A DNA stretch of 58,310 nucleotides, taken from the NCBI GenBank assembly GCA_947630215.1, contig CANRGX010000010.1, positions 1-58,310 on the forward strand, given 5' to 3'. A program made the translations under genes and the position numbers. Shown here one piece after another: positions 10,828 to 19,462 of this stretch. A model generated the notes under the pieces. It worked only from the letters and a program-made list of their open reading frames with translations. It was not told the DNA's origin and did no database searches. Source of the stretch: an uncultured Eisenbergiella sp. Its GTDB lineage: Bacteria > Bacillota > Clostridia > Lachnospirales > Lachnospiraceae. Within the stretch, counting starts at the first letter, position 1. The number at the start of each line of letters is the position of its first letter.

Positions 10828-11223
10828 GAGAAGATGCTATATTATTGTCTGATTATCATGTACGTACACTATATTCTCCCGATTCAAAGATGGAACAGGC
10901 GGAAGCAATTTGTGCCGCAATAGCATCAGGGGTTATAAATGGTTGCTTTACTGAACATATCAATCCGGGAGCCTTTTTGTGCGGCTGACAGCTTTTTAGA
11001 CTGCCTGAGCTTTTATTTTGATTAAAAAATGTTTGACGCAATCGCAAACAATTAAAGTTCTCGAAACCGCAACCATTATGTGTTATACTACAAATTGGAT
11101 AGGTGAGTGTATATGGAAGATGGAAAGGGGTATCCCCTGTGATTATAAATATTCAGGATGACATTCTGAAAATAAAGGCGTTGGGTTTGTTTCAGAAAAT
11201 ATAATGAGATAGAAAGTGAGACA
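10828..11223. other. Intergenic stretch with a promoter and no convincing gene
   Basis: This gap of about 400 bp is AT-rich. A short frame around 10890-10988 (MEQAEAICAAIASGVINGCF) looks coding-like but is too short to assign, and may be gene debris. An extended -10 element TGTTATACT sits at 11081-11089 and probably drives the AlbA_2 gene downstream; no good -35 box is visible. Nothing else stands out. Confidence 0.4.
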
Positions 11224-12714
11224 ATGAAATTGGGAAAAGATTTTGATCTTTCACAATTTAATGAATACAGAGAAGATAATCGCAGAGAAGTAAAAAAAGC
11301 AAGCGCTGGTCTGCCGATTTCTCTTTGGGATACTTATTCTGCCTTTGCTAACTGCTACGGTGGGGTTATTATTCTTGGTGTCAAGGAAGAAAAGGACGGA
11401 AATTGGACAACTACCGGACTGCGGAATGCGTCAAAGCTTCGCAAAGATTTTTGGGACACGATCAACAATCCCAAGAAAGTAAGCATAAACCTGTTATCGG
11501 AAGATGATGTGCAGATATATGAAGTGGGCGATAAGAAAGATGTTATCATGGTAATCTATGTGCCGATGGCAAAGCGGGAGCAAAAGCCCGTATATATCAA
11601 TAATGATATTTTTAATGGTACGTTTCGCCGAAACTATGAAGGTGACTATCATTGTACCAGACTGCAGGTAAAATCAATGCTTCGGGATCAGACGGAGCGC
11701 ACTGTGGACATGGAAGTGCTGGATAAGGTGTCCATGGACGATTTGAACTATGATACGATCCATGGTTATAGAAACAGCCATCGCTCGTTGAAAGAGGGAC
11801 ATCCGTTTGAACGCCTGAGCGATCACGAATATCTGAGAAGTATCGGTGCGGCTGCAATTTCCGAGGAAGACGGGCAACTGCATCCCACAGCGGCAGGCAT
11901 GCTGATGTTTGGAGACGAGTATAATATTGTGCGCCATTTTCCAGAGTATTTTCTGGATTATAGGGAGGAATTAGATCCTACCACTCGCTGGAGCGACAGA
12001 TTGCAGTCCAGTTCCGGTGAGTGGTCTGGAAATGTGTGCGATTTTTATTTCAGAGTCTATAACAAAATTATTAAAGATGTCAAAGTGCCGTTCAAAATGT
12101 CCGGCGGAGAGCGTATTGACGATACTCCGGTACACAAGGCTCTCCGAGAAGCTTTGGCAAACTGTTTGATCCATGCAGATTATCATGGATTGCGCGGTAT
12201 TGTGATCAGAAAAGAAGCAGACAGGCTGATTTTTGCAAATCCCGGCTATATCAGAACCGGCAAAAAGCAGATGCGTCTTGGCGGAGAGTCTGATCCGAGA
12301 AACAAGGCGCTTATGAAGATGTTTAACCTTATCAATATTGGGGAACGGGCCGGAAGTGGTGTGCCGAATATCTTTCATGTGTGGGCGGATGAAGGCTGGG
12401 AGGAGCCGGTCATTGAGGAAAGGTTTGATCCGGATAGGACGGTACTGACGCTTTCTTTTGTGAAAAAACAAGCGATAAAAACAAGCGATAAAAAGCAAGC
12501 GAAAAAAACAAGCGATAAAAAACAAGCGATAAAAACACTGGAGAATATAAAAAAAGTAAGAGATTTTCTTGAACAAAATGGGGAATCAAAGGCAAGCGAT
12601 ATAGCCGAATGTATCGGATTAAGTGTTGTGCGGACAAGAGCGTTACTTAGTGATATGCCAGAAGTTGAGCCAATCGGTGCGAATAGAAACAGGGTATATA
12701 GAATACGTAGGTAG
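11224..12714 (+). CDS. AlbA_2 (Schlafen-type) DNA-binding and HATPase_c_4 domain protein
   Basis: A putative transcriptional regulator, 496 residues. Residues 10-150 form the AlbA_2 domain (EVKKASAGLPISLWDTYSA, NCYGGVIILGVKE). A middle region leads to the GHKL-like HATPase_c_4 fold: REALANCLIHADYHG (about 305-320) and the glycine box NIGERAGSGVPNIF (about 375-388). A Lys-rich repeated linker (about 415-440) then joins a C-terminal winged helix (KASDIAECIGLSVVRTRALL). Family members are annotated as ATP-binding proteins or RecG-like regulators and are frequent beside mobile elements and defence genes. It appears intact and monocistronic. The target is unknown. Confidence 0.8.
   Translation: MKLGKDFDLSQFNEYREDNRREVKKASAGLPISLWDTYSAFANCYGGVIILGVKEEKDGNWTTTGLRNASKLRKDFWDTINNPKKVSINLLSEDDVQIYEVGDKKDVIMVIYVPMAKREQKPVYINNDIFNGTFRRNYEGDYHCTRLQVKSMLRDQTERTVDMEVLDKVSMDDLNYDTIHGYRNSHRSLKEGHPFERLSDHEYLRSIGAAAISEEDGQLHPTAAGMLMFGDEYNIVRHFPEYFLDYREELDPTTRWSDRLQSSSGEWSGNVCDFYFRVYNKIIKDVKVPFKMSGGERIDDTPVHKALREALANCLIHADYHGLRGIVIRKEADRLIFANPGYIRTGKKQMRLGGESDPRNKALMKMFNLINIGERAGSGVPNIFHVWADEGWEEPVIEERFDPDRTVLTLSFVKKQAIKTSDKKQAKKTSDKKQAIKTLENIKKVRDFLEQNGESKASDIAECIGLSVVRTRALLSDMPEVEPIGANRNRVYRIRR
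12466..12536 (+). repeat. Imperfect tandem repeat (AAACAAGCGATAAAA-type) in the linker of the AlbA_2 protein
   Basis: Five copies of a 12-15 bp unit around CAAGCGATAAAA lie head to tail and encode KKQAIKTSD/KKQAKKTSD/KKQAIKT. Copies differ by an A or two in the A-runs, while the reading frame remains open throughout. Such a tract is prone to slippage and could vary linker length or frame. Confidence 0.75.
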
Positions 12715-13085
12715 CCGCTTGGTGGCAAGGTGGTATTATGATAAGGATTGATAGTTGCATATTTTAAGGATAAATTCGACGAGAGATATATGGCGTTTGC
12801 AAGAAAATTTAACTTAGAGCCCAGAGAACTTTTAAGTCATGTTTTGGAAACAGTATTGTTGTATAAGCCAGTGTAAGGCAACATGAAGGATTTGAGGTTG
12901 AAAACCAAAACTTCGCTCAAAAAAATGAGCGAAGTTTTATCAAAAAAGATTATCAAAAGGTCAAGGTAATTATTGATTTTATTGATGAAAATGGGGAAAT
13001 CAGCCTCAAAGAAGCTGACTCAAATTTACACCCACCAGCCCATAAAATGGTTTTATCCAGCAACATATGTTGGGGAGGGACAATT
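12715..13085. other. Intergenic stretch with gene debris and a hairpin
   Basis: At about 12762-12876 a plus-strand frame without a clear start reads KDKFDERYMAFARKFNLEPR and then LLSHVLETVLLYKPV before a stop, coding-like but unassigned. At about 12957-13020 another frame (VIIDFIDENGEISLKEAD) resembles the winged-helix start seen at the C-terminus of the preceding AlbA_2 protein. Both look like remnants. Between them is the hairpin listed separately. Confidence 0.35.
12907..12938. terminator. Bidirectional terminator-like hairpin
   Basis: AAAACTTCGCTC (12907-12918) and GAGCGAAGTTTT (12927-12938) are perfect 12-bp arms around an A-rich loop. The TTTT in the arm gives a short U-tract on both strands. 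It would end transcription of the AlbA_2 gene. Confidence 0.7.
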
Positions 13086-13796
13086 TTGAAGCGTAAGAAA
13101 AAGATGACCATTGCGATCATCATGATCGGAATACTACTTTGCTTTGGCGGAATCTATGTTTTCCTGTTAAGATTCTTTTTTTATAACAAACATAATCTTT
13201 ATGCACAGAGAGCCATGCTGGACAGCCTGAATAAAAAATATAATCAGGAGTTTGAACTGCTGTCCACAGAGTTTGAAACAAAGGAAAAGCTGACAGCGTC
13301 CGCAGGATATGTTCATATCTGGACCTTTTTGCTTCAGGACAGGCAAGGAAGGCAGTTTCATGCGTATGTACGTTTATATGGTCTGGTTGAAAAAGGCGAT
13401 GGGAACTTTCATGAACCGGATTATTCCAGCTATATAGATGATACCTATGGGCAGCTTTGCATAGAGGAGCGGTTAGACAGTCAATTTGACTTGTATCAAT
13501 ACAGGCAGGAAAAGGGAAACAGACCGGAAGACGCAAGGTGGGAGGACTACATATTTATTTGCTCAGAAAATAATGCAGCTGAAATAGCGGAGCTGTTGAC
13601 CAAAATCTATTTTACGGAACCGGAGTTTGGCAATGGCGGCTGTTTGAAATGTCTGGTAAAGAAAGAAGGGGGAGAACCGCTGTTTTCCTATTATTGGTGG
13701 GATATTACGAGAGCGCTGCAAAAACAGGAAAAAGAAATAACAGAACAAACGGTATATGCGTACCTTTTGCAGGAATTGGGAAAGTCCCCTTTCTGA
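13086..13796 (+). CDS. Membrane-anchored protein of unknown function
   Basis: I do not recognise this 236-residue protein. TTG 13086 is proposed as start because GGGGAGGGA lies 4-11 bp before it; ATG 13104 would be the alternative and loses only the basic lead. A Lys/Arg-rich lead precedes one hydrophobic helix (IAIIMIGILLCFGGIYVFLL) that either anchors the protein or acts as a signal peptide. The remainder is soluble and probably extracytoplasmic, rich in aromatic residues, with two nearby Cys (GGCLKC). It stands alone between the AlbA_2 and Nudix genes. Its codon use matches the AT-rich island. Confidence 0.65.
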   Translation: MKRKKKMTIAIIMIGILLCFGGIYVFLLRFFFYNKHNLYAQRAMLDSLNKKYNQEFELLSTEFETKEKLTASAGYVHIWTFLLQDRQGRQFHAYVRLYGLVEKGDGNFHEPDYSSYIDDTYGQLCIEERLDSQFDLYQYRQEKGNRPEDARWEDYIFICSENNAAEIAELLTKIYFTEPEFGNGGCLKCLVKKEGGEPLFSYYWWDITRALQKQEKEITEQTVYAYLLQELGKSPF

Positions 13797-13863
13797 ATTG
13801 TGGGTCTGGTCGAAGCCATGCCCGATTTGATATGCGTCCTGATAGGTATGGTTGATTTTTTAA

Positions 13864-14517
13864 TTTTCCGAAAAGGGATGGTGGAACAAATTTAAATTTG
13901 ATTTACTGGAGGTCATGATGAGCAATACAGAATGGGTCATGCCAACTCATATCATTGCGGCAGCGGGTATCGTGATGAATGATAATGATGATATCCTGCT
14001 GGTAAAAACATATCGCGGAGGGTGGGAATTTCCAGGAGGGCAGGTCGAAGTCGGGGAAAACGTGATCGACGCTGTTAAAAGAGAAGTTATGGAAGAAACA
14101 GGCATTGATATTGAGGTTGGAGAAGTGTTTTGCATATCATCGAACACTTGTAAATATCCCGGGTATAACGGGGTCAAAGAAGTGCCCACCAAGATTATGC
14201 TCGATTTTATTTGCAGGGCGAAAGATGGCATACCGCGTCCTTCAAATGAAAACTCTGAGTCAGCTTTCTTTTCAATAGACAAGGCTCAAGAGTTAATCAC
14301 TACTCCTGCCATCGTTGAAAGATTCAAGGCATATCTGGAATATGCAGGCAGACCGACTTACTTGGAATATGTTACAAAACCAAATTTTCAGCTGAAGCTG
14401 AAAAGAACCATTTGAATTCCCGTTTGTCGAACGAACAGTATTTATCATCACAACTAAATGGCAACACAGGTTTCTTTTCAGAATGGCAGCTAGTAGAGAC
14501 ACTTTTCCGAAAAGGGA
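13864..14517 (+). repeat. 15-bp direct repeat flanking the Nudix gene
   Basis: TTTTCCGAAAAGGGA occurs exactly at 13864-13878 and again at 14503-14517, bracketing the Nudix gene with almost nothing else between. The unit contains a short palindrome (CTTTTCCGAAAAG at the right copy). It might mark the ends of a small inserted cassette or be a pair of regulatory sites. Confidence 0.6.
13915..14415 (+). CDS. Nudix hydrolase
   Basis: Hydrolyses a nucleoside diphosphate linked to another group; the exact substrate cannot be read from sequence. The Nudix box is complete: GGQVEVGENVIDAVKREVMEETGI, given in parts as GGQVEVGE, then REVMEETGI, which fits G-x5-E-x7-REUxEExGU at about residues 42-64. The total length of about 166 residues is normal. 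GGAGG precedes ATG 13915, and a second ATG at 13918 is equally possible. A C-terminal extension of about 25 residues follows the fold. It is monocistronic. Confidence 0.88.
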   Translation: MMSNTEWVMPTHIIAAAGIVMNDNDDILLVKTYRGGWEFPGGQVEVGENVIDAVKREVMEETGIDIEVGEVFCISSNTCKYPGYNGVKEVPTKIMLDFICRAKDGIPRPSNENSESAFFSIDKAQELITTPAIVERFKAYLEYAGRPTYLEYVTKPNFQLKLKRTI

Positions 14518-14594
14518 CTTGGGAAAATGCGTCTGTATAAAATAGGCGTGCGTGAAGCGAATTTTATAAATACGGATCCTTTAGGAAAACTGTC

Positions 14595-14632
14595 AAGGCC
14601 GGGAGTTGAAAAAGCTCCCGGCCTTGGCTTTC
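14595..14632 (+). terminator. Rho-independent terminator at the island boundary
   Basis: AAGGCCGGGAG (14595-14605) pairs perfectly with CTCCCGGCCTT (14615-14625), loop TTGAAAAAG, followed by a T-rich stretch. The remaining gap between the Nudix stop and 14777 (about 360 bp) shows only this hairpin and the right copy of the 15-bp repeat. Base composition becomes GC-rich from here on. Confidence 0.8.
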
Positions 14633-14776
14633 TATCCTGCAGGCGTCTTTTTCCTTTCTTCGGGATTGCTAAAATGGAAGAAATATTGTACCATATTTCT
14701 GTAGGCAATTTTGCGAATTGCTTTAGAAGAAGTGAGGAAAGGGTACGGTTTCGATACCGGAGAAAAAGGGGATAGA

Positions 14777-16702
14777 ATGAATAGAAAGAAGCTGCTTTGT
14801 CTGGCGCTGGCCTGTCTTTGTATGTGCGGCTGCGCTTCCCGGAAAACGGAACCGGCGGACGGGGATCAAATCGTCGTTACCATGTTGTATCCCAGCGATC
14901 TGCCCAGCCTGGAAAATCTGGTGGAAACCACTTATCCCGATATCGATCTGCAGATCGAAAAAAACGCGGCCGGGACAATCGACGGTGAAATGGAGCGCCG
15001 TCTGCGCAACGGGCACGGCAGCGATATTGTCACGTCCACCCTCGCGGCGGGCGATGTGCTCAACTATCTTGCGGACTTGAGTGCGGACGAGTATATTGCG
15101 GCATACCAGTCCGGCATGATGCGCAAGATCGCCAAAGACGGGAAAAATCTTTTTATTCCTCTGCCGGCGCAGTATTACGGGTATATCTATAACGTTACGC
15201 TTGCACAGGAAAACGGCCTTTTAGTGCCCACAACCCAGGACGAGCTGATGGAAATGCTTGAAAAGGCGAAAAAGGCGCGGATCGGGACGGATGAAAAAGG
15301 GTCTGTTTTTGTCGTAAACGGCACGCCCGCTACCACGGCCACCTTTGTCATCGCCACGCAGATCCCGGATTTCTTCGGGCTTTCCGAGGGCATCCGATGG
15401 CTGGACGATCTGAAAAACGGGAAGGCCGCTTTCGCCGGCGCCCTGGACTCCTGTCTGGATCTGCCCCTGGAAATGATAGAAAAGGAATATCTGGATCCGT
15501 TTCCTTTTACCTCCGTTTCCAATTCGGCTCCCATTCTCCAAAAAATGAGCAGCGGGGAAATGCTGGTGGCGTTTGATAACGTTACCATGCTGGATCGGAT
15601 CCGGAAGAACAGCGAGTATGAATTTGATATGCTGCCGATGCTCAGCAAAGAAGGAAATCCTGCATGGACGGTTTCCGCGCCTACGGCTTTTCTGGGGATC
15701 AACAAAGCGCTGACCGGAGAGGGCGAGGAAGCCCGGCTGGATGCCTGCCGGAGAATCCTGGGTCTTTTGTCCACGCCCGAGGGCCAGGACGCCTTTATGA
15801 TGGATAACGGGGCGGCCTATTCGTATCTGGTGGACTATACGCCTGATTCGGACATTGTGCCCGGCGGAATCAAGGCCTGTATGGAAGAAGGTTTTAACTA
15901 TAACATTTCGATTTCCAACGATTTCATGCGCTATTTCGGCAACCGCTGCAATGCCGTGCTCTGCGGGCAGAAGGATATCGCGTCCGCGCTTGCGGAGGTG
16001 GATGGATATATGCAGGGCGGCGACAGTCAGACCGCCACGCTGATCGGGACGATCAACCAGGACATGCTGGTAGAGAAGTATAATGTGCGTCTGGGTGAAA
16101 CGGAGATTGGAAATCTGATTTCGGACGCGGTCAGGGAGATAACCGGCGCGGATATTGCCGTGGTAAACGGAGGCTCTATCCGGGGAAGTCTCTATAAGGG
16201 CGATCTTTACAGCTACGATCTGGACTATGTCTGTCCCTATCAGGATACGATCATCATTCTCGAGGTGAATGCGGACGTCATTAGGCAGATGCTTTCCAAC
16301 AGCCTGTCAACCATGCTGCGCGATGTCGAGATACCGGGAGGAAGGTTCCTCAATGTTTCGGGGCTGAAGTATTCCTTCACCCTACCCACCCAGGACGCTC
16401 CGGCGCAGCTTGTTGACGTGACGCTCCCGGACGGATCGCCGCTGGAGGAAAACGCCGTCTATACGCTTGCTGTAACGGATTACATGGCGGGCGCCAGCGG
16501 GTACTTCGACAATAACGGCGACGGCTTTACCATGCTCAATGTTTACAGCAGCGATGTGCCCAAGGCCGAAAACGTGAAGCTCGTCCGGGAAACGGAAGAT
16601 ACGTTCCAAAGCATTTTGAAAGAATACATTATCAAGCATAATACGGAAGAAATCGCATCGCAGATTGAGGGAAGGATCACATCGGTGGAGAAAGATGAGT
16701 GA
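14777..16702 (+). CDS. Lipoprotein fusing an ABC-type solute-binding fold to a 5'-nucleotidase C-terminal domain
   Basis: An extracytoplasmic lipoprotein of 641 residues. The signal peptide ends in a lipobox, with Cys19 in CMCGCAS. Residues about 25-410 look like a family 1 solute-binding protein (IVVTMLYPSDLPSLENLV, FIPLPAQYYGYIYNVTLA, AFLGINKALTGEGEEA). From about 417 the sequence switches to a 5'-nucleotidase C-terminal domain (IGTINQDMLVEKYNVRLGET, GNLISDAVREITGADIAVVN, NGGSIRGSL, YTLAVTDYMAGASGY). The metallophosphatase catalytic domain that normally precedes it is absent, so nucleotidase activity is unlikely; nucleoside binding is possible. ATG 14777 has a G-rich leader (AAAAAGGGGATAG). 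The stop overlaps the hybrid kinase by 8 bp, which suggests it is the sensory partner of that kinase. Confidence 0.8.
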   Translation: MNRKKLLCLALACLCMCGCASRKTEPADGDQIVVTMLYPSDLPSLENLVETTYPDIDLQIEKNAAGTIDGEMERRLRNGHGSDIVTSTLAAGDVLNYLADLSADEYIAAYQSGMMRKIAKDGKNLFIPLPAQYYGYIYNVTLAQENGLLVPTTQDELMEMLEKAKKARIGTDEKGSVFVVNGTPATTATFVIATQIPDFFGLSEGIRWLDDLKNGKAAFAGALDSCLDLPLEMIEKEYLDPFPFTSVSNSAPILQKMSSGEMLVAFDNVTMLDRIRKNSEYEFDMLPMLSKEGNPAWTVSAPTAFLGINKALTGEGEEARLDACRRILGLLSTPEGQDAFMMDNGAAYSYLVDYTPDSDIVPGGIKACMEEGFNYNISISNDFMRYFGNRCNAVLCGQKDIASALAEVDGYMQGGDSQTATLIGTINQDMLVEKYNVRLGETEIGNLISDAVREITGADIAVVNGGSIRGSLYKGDLYSYDLDYVCPYQDTIIILEVNADVIRQMLSNSLSTMLRDVEIPGGRFLNVSGLKYSFTLPTQDAPAQLVDVTLPDGSPLEENAVYTLAVTDYMAGASGYFDNNGDGFTMLNVYSSDVPKAENVKLVRETEDTFQSILKEYIIKHNTEEIASQIEGRITSVEKDE

Positions 16703-18908
16703 GGATCGGGGGAAAAGGGTTTCCCACAGGCGGTTTTATATCGTGCTGGTTCTGGCAATCGCGCTGGTATGCCTGCTGGTAACCTGGCTGATTTATGCCG
16801 CGGCGGGGATCACATCCGGGTTTACGAAGGATATGAATGCCATGTATCTGCGCGAGATGACGAACCTGACGCAGGCCAATTTCAAATCGGGTCTTTCCAT
16901 GCGCTATAGCGGGCTGAAGGCTGTGGCGGAGAGCGTCAATGACGAGGATATGGAAAGCCTGGAAGCAATGGAACGGTTCATAACCCACGCCGAAAAAAAC
17001 AATGACTTTGAGTTTATGGCGTTTGTGGACGAGGACGGTTTCTATTACAGCAGGGACGGGAAGCGTCCCGCGGCTTCCAAGCTCAGCTTTCTCGCCGAAT
17101 TGCTCAACGGGGAGGACGAACTGGTTTCCTATAATGAAACCTTTGTGGAAAACAATATGATAGTCCTGGGCACGCAGATAGCCCCGATTTCCTTTGACGG
17201 GGCAGATCTGATCGGCATCATTGCGGGATTTACGGCGGATTCCATTGGACAGCACCTGTTTTTGCGCAGCGAGGATGGACAGACCAATGCCAGTATCGTG
17301 ACCGGCGACGGCAGCTTTATCGTTTACAATACTTTTTTCTCCGATCTTCCCAAAGGCACCAATATCCTTTCCAAATTCAGGGAATACGCGGAATTTGACG
17401 AAGGCTTTTCCGTGGAACAGATAGAAAACGATTTCAAAGCCGGCAATGCCGGGATGGTGATATTCAAGGCGGCCGGAACCCATATGTGTATGTATTATGC
17501 GCCGATAGAGGGCACGGAATGGTACATGCTCATGGAGGTGCCTTATGAGGTCGTCGATGAAATGACCGAGGATCTGAGCGCCCGGCTCAATCGGAATGCC
17601 ATCGCCATGATGGCGTCTGTGATGCTGCTGATTCTGATCATTTTCTCCTTCTATCTCATGAATTTGAAGGCCCATTCAAAACAGCTTGAGGCCGCCCGCG
17701 AATCGGCTGAAAAGGCACAGAAGGCCGCCGAACAGGCAAGCCTTGCCAAAAGCGAGTTTTTAAGCCGCATGAGCCATGAAATCCGCACGCCCATGAATGG
17801 CATCATCGGCATGACGGAAATTGCCCGCCAGAACAAGGACGATCCCAAAAAGGTGGAAGACTGTCTGAAGAAGGTATCCCTCTCGTCGAAGCATCTGATG
17901 TCGCTGATCAACGATGTGCTGGATATGTCAAAGATCGAAAGCGGAAAGATACAGCTCAAAAACGAGCTGTTCAATCTGCGGCTCTTTTTGGAAAATATCG
18001 AAAATATCTACGGCATACAGGCGGAGGAAAAGGGGATCGACTTCCGGATTTCCCTGTTTGGCAGAATTGACGAATTTATCGGGGGAGATTCCCTGCGTCT
18101 CAATCAGATCCTGACCAATCTTCTTTCCAACGCGTTCAAGTTCACGCAAAAAGGCGGCAGGGTCGTTTTAAGTGTCAGCGAACTGAAACACGAGGACGTT
18201 CTCGTTTTGCTGCATTTTGCGGTCAGGGATACGGGCACAGGCATAAAAGAGGAGAACCTTGAAAAGATATTTGAGGCGTTTGAACAGGAAGATGCCGAAA
18301 TCACCCACAAATTCGGCGGAACCGGACTCGGGCTGTCGATTGTCCGCAGATTTTCCGAGCTGATGGGCGGCTCTGTTACGGTTCACAGCGAGTACGGAAA
18401 AGGCTCGGAATTTGCGGTGGATCTGCCCTTTGCGGTCACCGAAAATTCGCATATGATTGACTGGAAAGGCGACAGATCTCCGGAAGAAAAAACTGTCGAA
18501 AACAAAACCTACGATTTTGCGGGGAAACATATTCTGCTTGCCGAGGATAACGAACTGAACCGGGAGATTGCCGTTGCCCTGCTGGGAACGGGTACGGGCG
18601 CCAGCATCGACGAGGCGGAGGACGGGCAGAAGGCGGTTGCGCTTTTTGCGCAGAGCGAAACAAATTATTACGATCTGATCCTTATGGATATTCAAATGCC
18701 GCAGATGGACGGGTTTGAAGCGACCAGAAGGATACGCGCGATGGATCGGCCCGATGCGGCTTCCGTTCCCATTTTCGCCATGACTGCCAACGCGTTTGCC
18801 GAGGACGAGGAGAAAAGCCTGCGGGCAGGCATGAACGCGCATCTTTCCAAGCCCCTGGAGATTTCCGCGGTGCTGGCGGCCATGAACGAAATCTTAAACC
18901 GCGACTGA
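16695..18908 (+). CDS. Hybrid histidine kinase with extracellular dCache-like sensor and receiver
   Basis: A membrane sensor kinase of 737 residues. One helix (FYIVLVLAIALVCLLVTWLI, about 14-33), an extracellular segment of about 270 residues with a Cache-like pattern (FMAFVDEDGFYYSRDG, MYYAPIEGTEWYMLMEVP), and a second helix at about 310-330 precede a short coiled coil. HisKA follows with the phospho-acceptor His361 in SHEIRTPMNG, then a HATPase with DTGTGI and GGTGLGLSI, and a C-terminal receiver with phospho-acceptor Asp665 in LILMDIQMPQMDG. No output domain is present, so signal must pass to another protein. It overlaps the lipoprotein gene by 8 bp, so the two are translationally coupled. 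Confidence 0.9.
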   Translation: MSEDRGKRVSHRRFYIVLVLAIALVCLLVTWLIYAAAGITSGFTKDMNAMYLREMTNLTQANFKSGLSMRYSGLKAVAESVNDEDMESLEAMERFITHAEKNNDFEFMAFVDEDGFYYSRDGKRPAASKLSFLAELLNGEDELVSYNETFVENNMIVLGTQIAPISFDGADLIGIIAGFTADSIGQHLFLRSEDGQTNASIVTGDGSFIVYNTFFSDLPKGTNILSKFREYAEFDEGFSVEQIENDFKAGNAGMVIFKAAGTHMCMYYAPIEGTEWYMLMEVPYEVVDEMTEDLSARLNRNAIAMMASVMLLILIIFSFYLMNLKAHSKQLEAARESAEKAQKAAEQASLAKSEFLSRMSHEIRTPMNGIIGMTEIARQNKDDPKKVEDCLKKVSLSSKHLMSLINDVLDMSKIESGKIQLKNELFNLRLFLENIENIYGIQAEEKGIDFRISLFGRIDEFIGGDSLRLNQILTNLLSNAFKFTQKGGRVVLSVSELKHEDVLVLLHFAVRDTGTGIKEENLEKIFEAFEQEDAEITHKFGGTGLGLSIVRRFSELMGGSVTVHSEYGKGSEFAVDLPFAVTENSHMIDWKGDRSPEEKTVENKTYDFAGKHILLAEDNELNREIAVALLGTGTGASIDEAEDGQKAVALFAQSETNYYDLILMDIQMPQMDGFEATRRIRAMDRPDAASVPIFAMTANAFAEDEEKSLRAGMNAHLSKPLEISAVLAAMNEILNRD

Positions 18909-19033
18909 AGCGGATACCGCGGGGAGGAGCCTGCAGGGCCGGAAAAAGTGAAATTGCCACTTGCGCAATGCGTTTAGGTATGATAAAATTATCAACGCTG
19001 GAGCACTTGAACTGGTTTTCAGCGGTTCTATCA

Positions 19034-19105
19034 GGCTCCGTGGTCAAGCGGTTAAGACATCGCCCTTTCACGGCGGTAACACGGGTTCGATTCCCGTCGG
19101 AGTCA
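19034..19105 (+). tRNA. tRNA-Glu (UUC)
   Basis: A cloverleaf is visible: acceptor GGCTCCG (19034-19040) pairs with CGGAGTC (19098-19104), discriminator A. The anticodon loop is CTTTCAC with anticodon TTC, and the T loop is GGTTCGATTCC. CCA is not encoded. It is first of a four-tRNA cluster. Confidence 0.95.
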
Positions 19106-19159
19106 TCAGGCGATATTCCTGTCCGCAGATACTGCACAGCAGGCACCCGCAAGGGTTAC

Positions 19160-19233
19160 GGACCTTTAGCTCAGTTGGTTAGAGCAACCGGCTCATAACC
19201 GGTCGGTCCTGGGTTCGAGTCCCCGAAGGTCCA
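19160..19233 (+). tRNA. tRNA-Met (CAU)
   Basis: Acceptor GGACCTT (19160-19166) pairs with AAGGTCC (19226-19232), discriminator A. The anticodon stem CCGG flanks CTCATAA with anticodon CAT, and the T arm contains GGTTCGAGTCC. The acceptor starts G-C, so it is not an initiator. A CAU tRNA could also be the lysidine-modified Ile2 type, but elongator Met is more likely. Confidence 0.9.
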
Positions 19234-19245
19234 TTTTTAAGTCCT

Positions 19246-19319
19246 GGCCCAGTGGCTCAGTTGGTTAGAGCGCCGCCCTGTCACGGCGGAGGTCACGGGT
19301 TCGAGTCCCGTCTGGGTCG
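19246..19319 (+). tRNA. tRNA-Asp (GUC)
   Basis: Acceptor GGCCCAG (19246-19252) pairs with CTGGGTC (19312-19318), discriminator G, as is usual for Asp. The anticodon loop is CTGTCAC with anticodon GTC between CCGCC and GGCGG arms. It lies 12 bp after tRNA-Met, so they are surely co-transcribed. Confidence 0.95.
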
Positions 19320-19378
19320 TTTCTATCGGCGAGACGCTGTACGCGCCCGCTTTTGGAAATTGTATATCTTTTGAATGT

Positions 19379-19462
19379 GCTGGTGTGGCGGAATAGGCAG
19401 ACGCAAGGGACTTAAAATCCCTCGGTGGCAACACCGTGCCGGTTCAAGTCCGGCCACCAGCA
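19379..19462 (+). tRNA. tRNA-Leu (UAA)
   Basis: A class II tRNA of 84 nt. Acceptor GCTGGTG (19379-19385) pairs with CACCAGC (19455-19461), discriminator A. The anticodon loop is CTTAAAA with anticodon TAA. A long variable arm (CGGTGGCAACACCG) is present. It is last of the cluster. Confidence 0.95.

Noticed and set aside
12466-12536. CRISPR-like array
   Set aside because: Units of 12-15 bp are contiguous, without spacers, and lie inside a coding region; no CRISPR array was seen anywhere in the window.
19034-19462. tRNA cluster as an integration site
   Set aside because: All four tRNAs are flanked by GC-rich resident genes, with no integrase or duplicated 3' ends visible.
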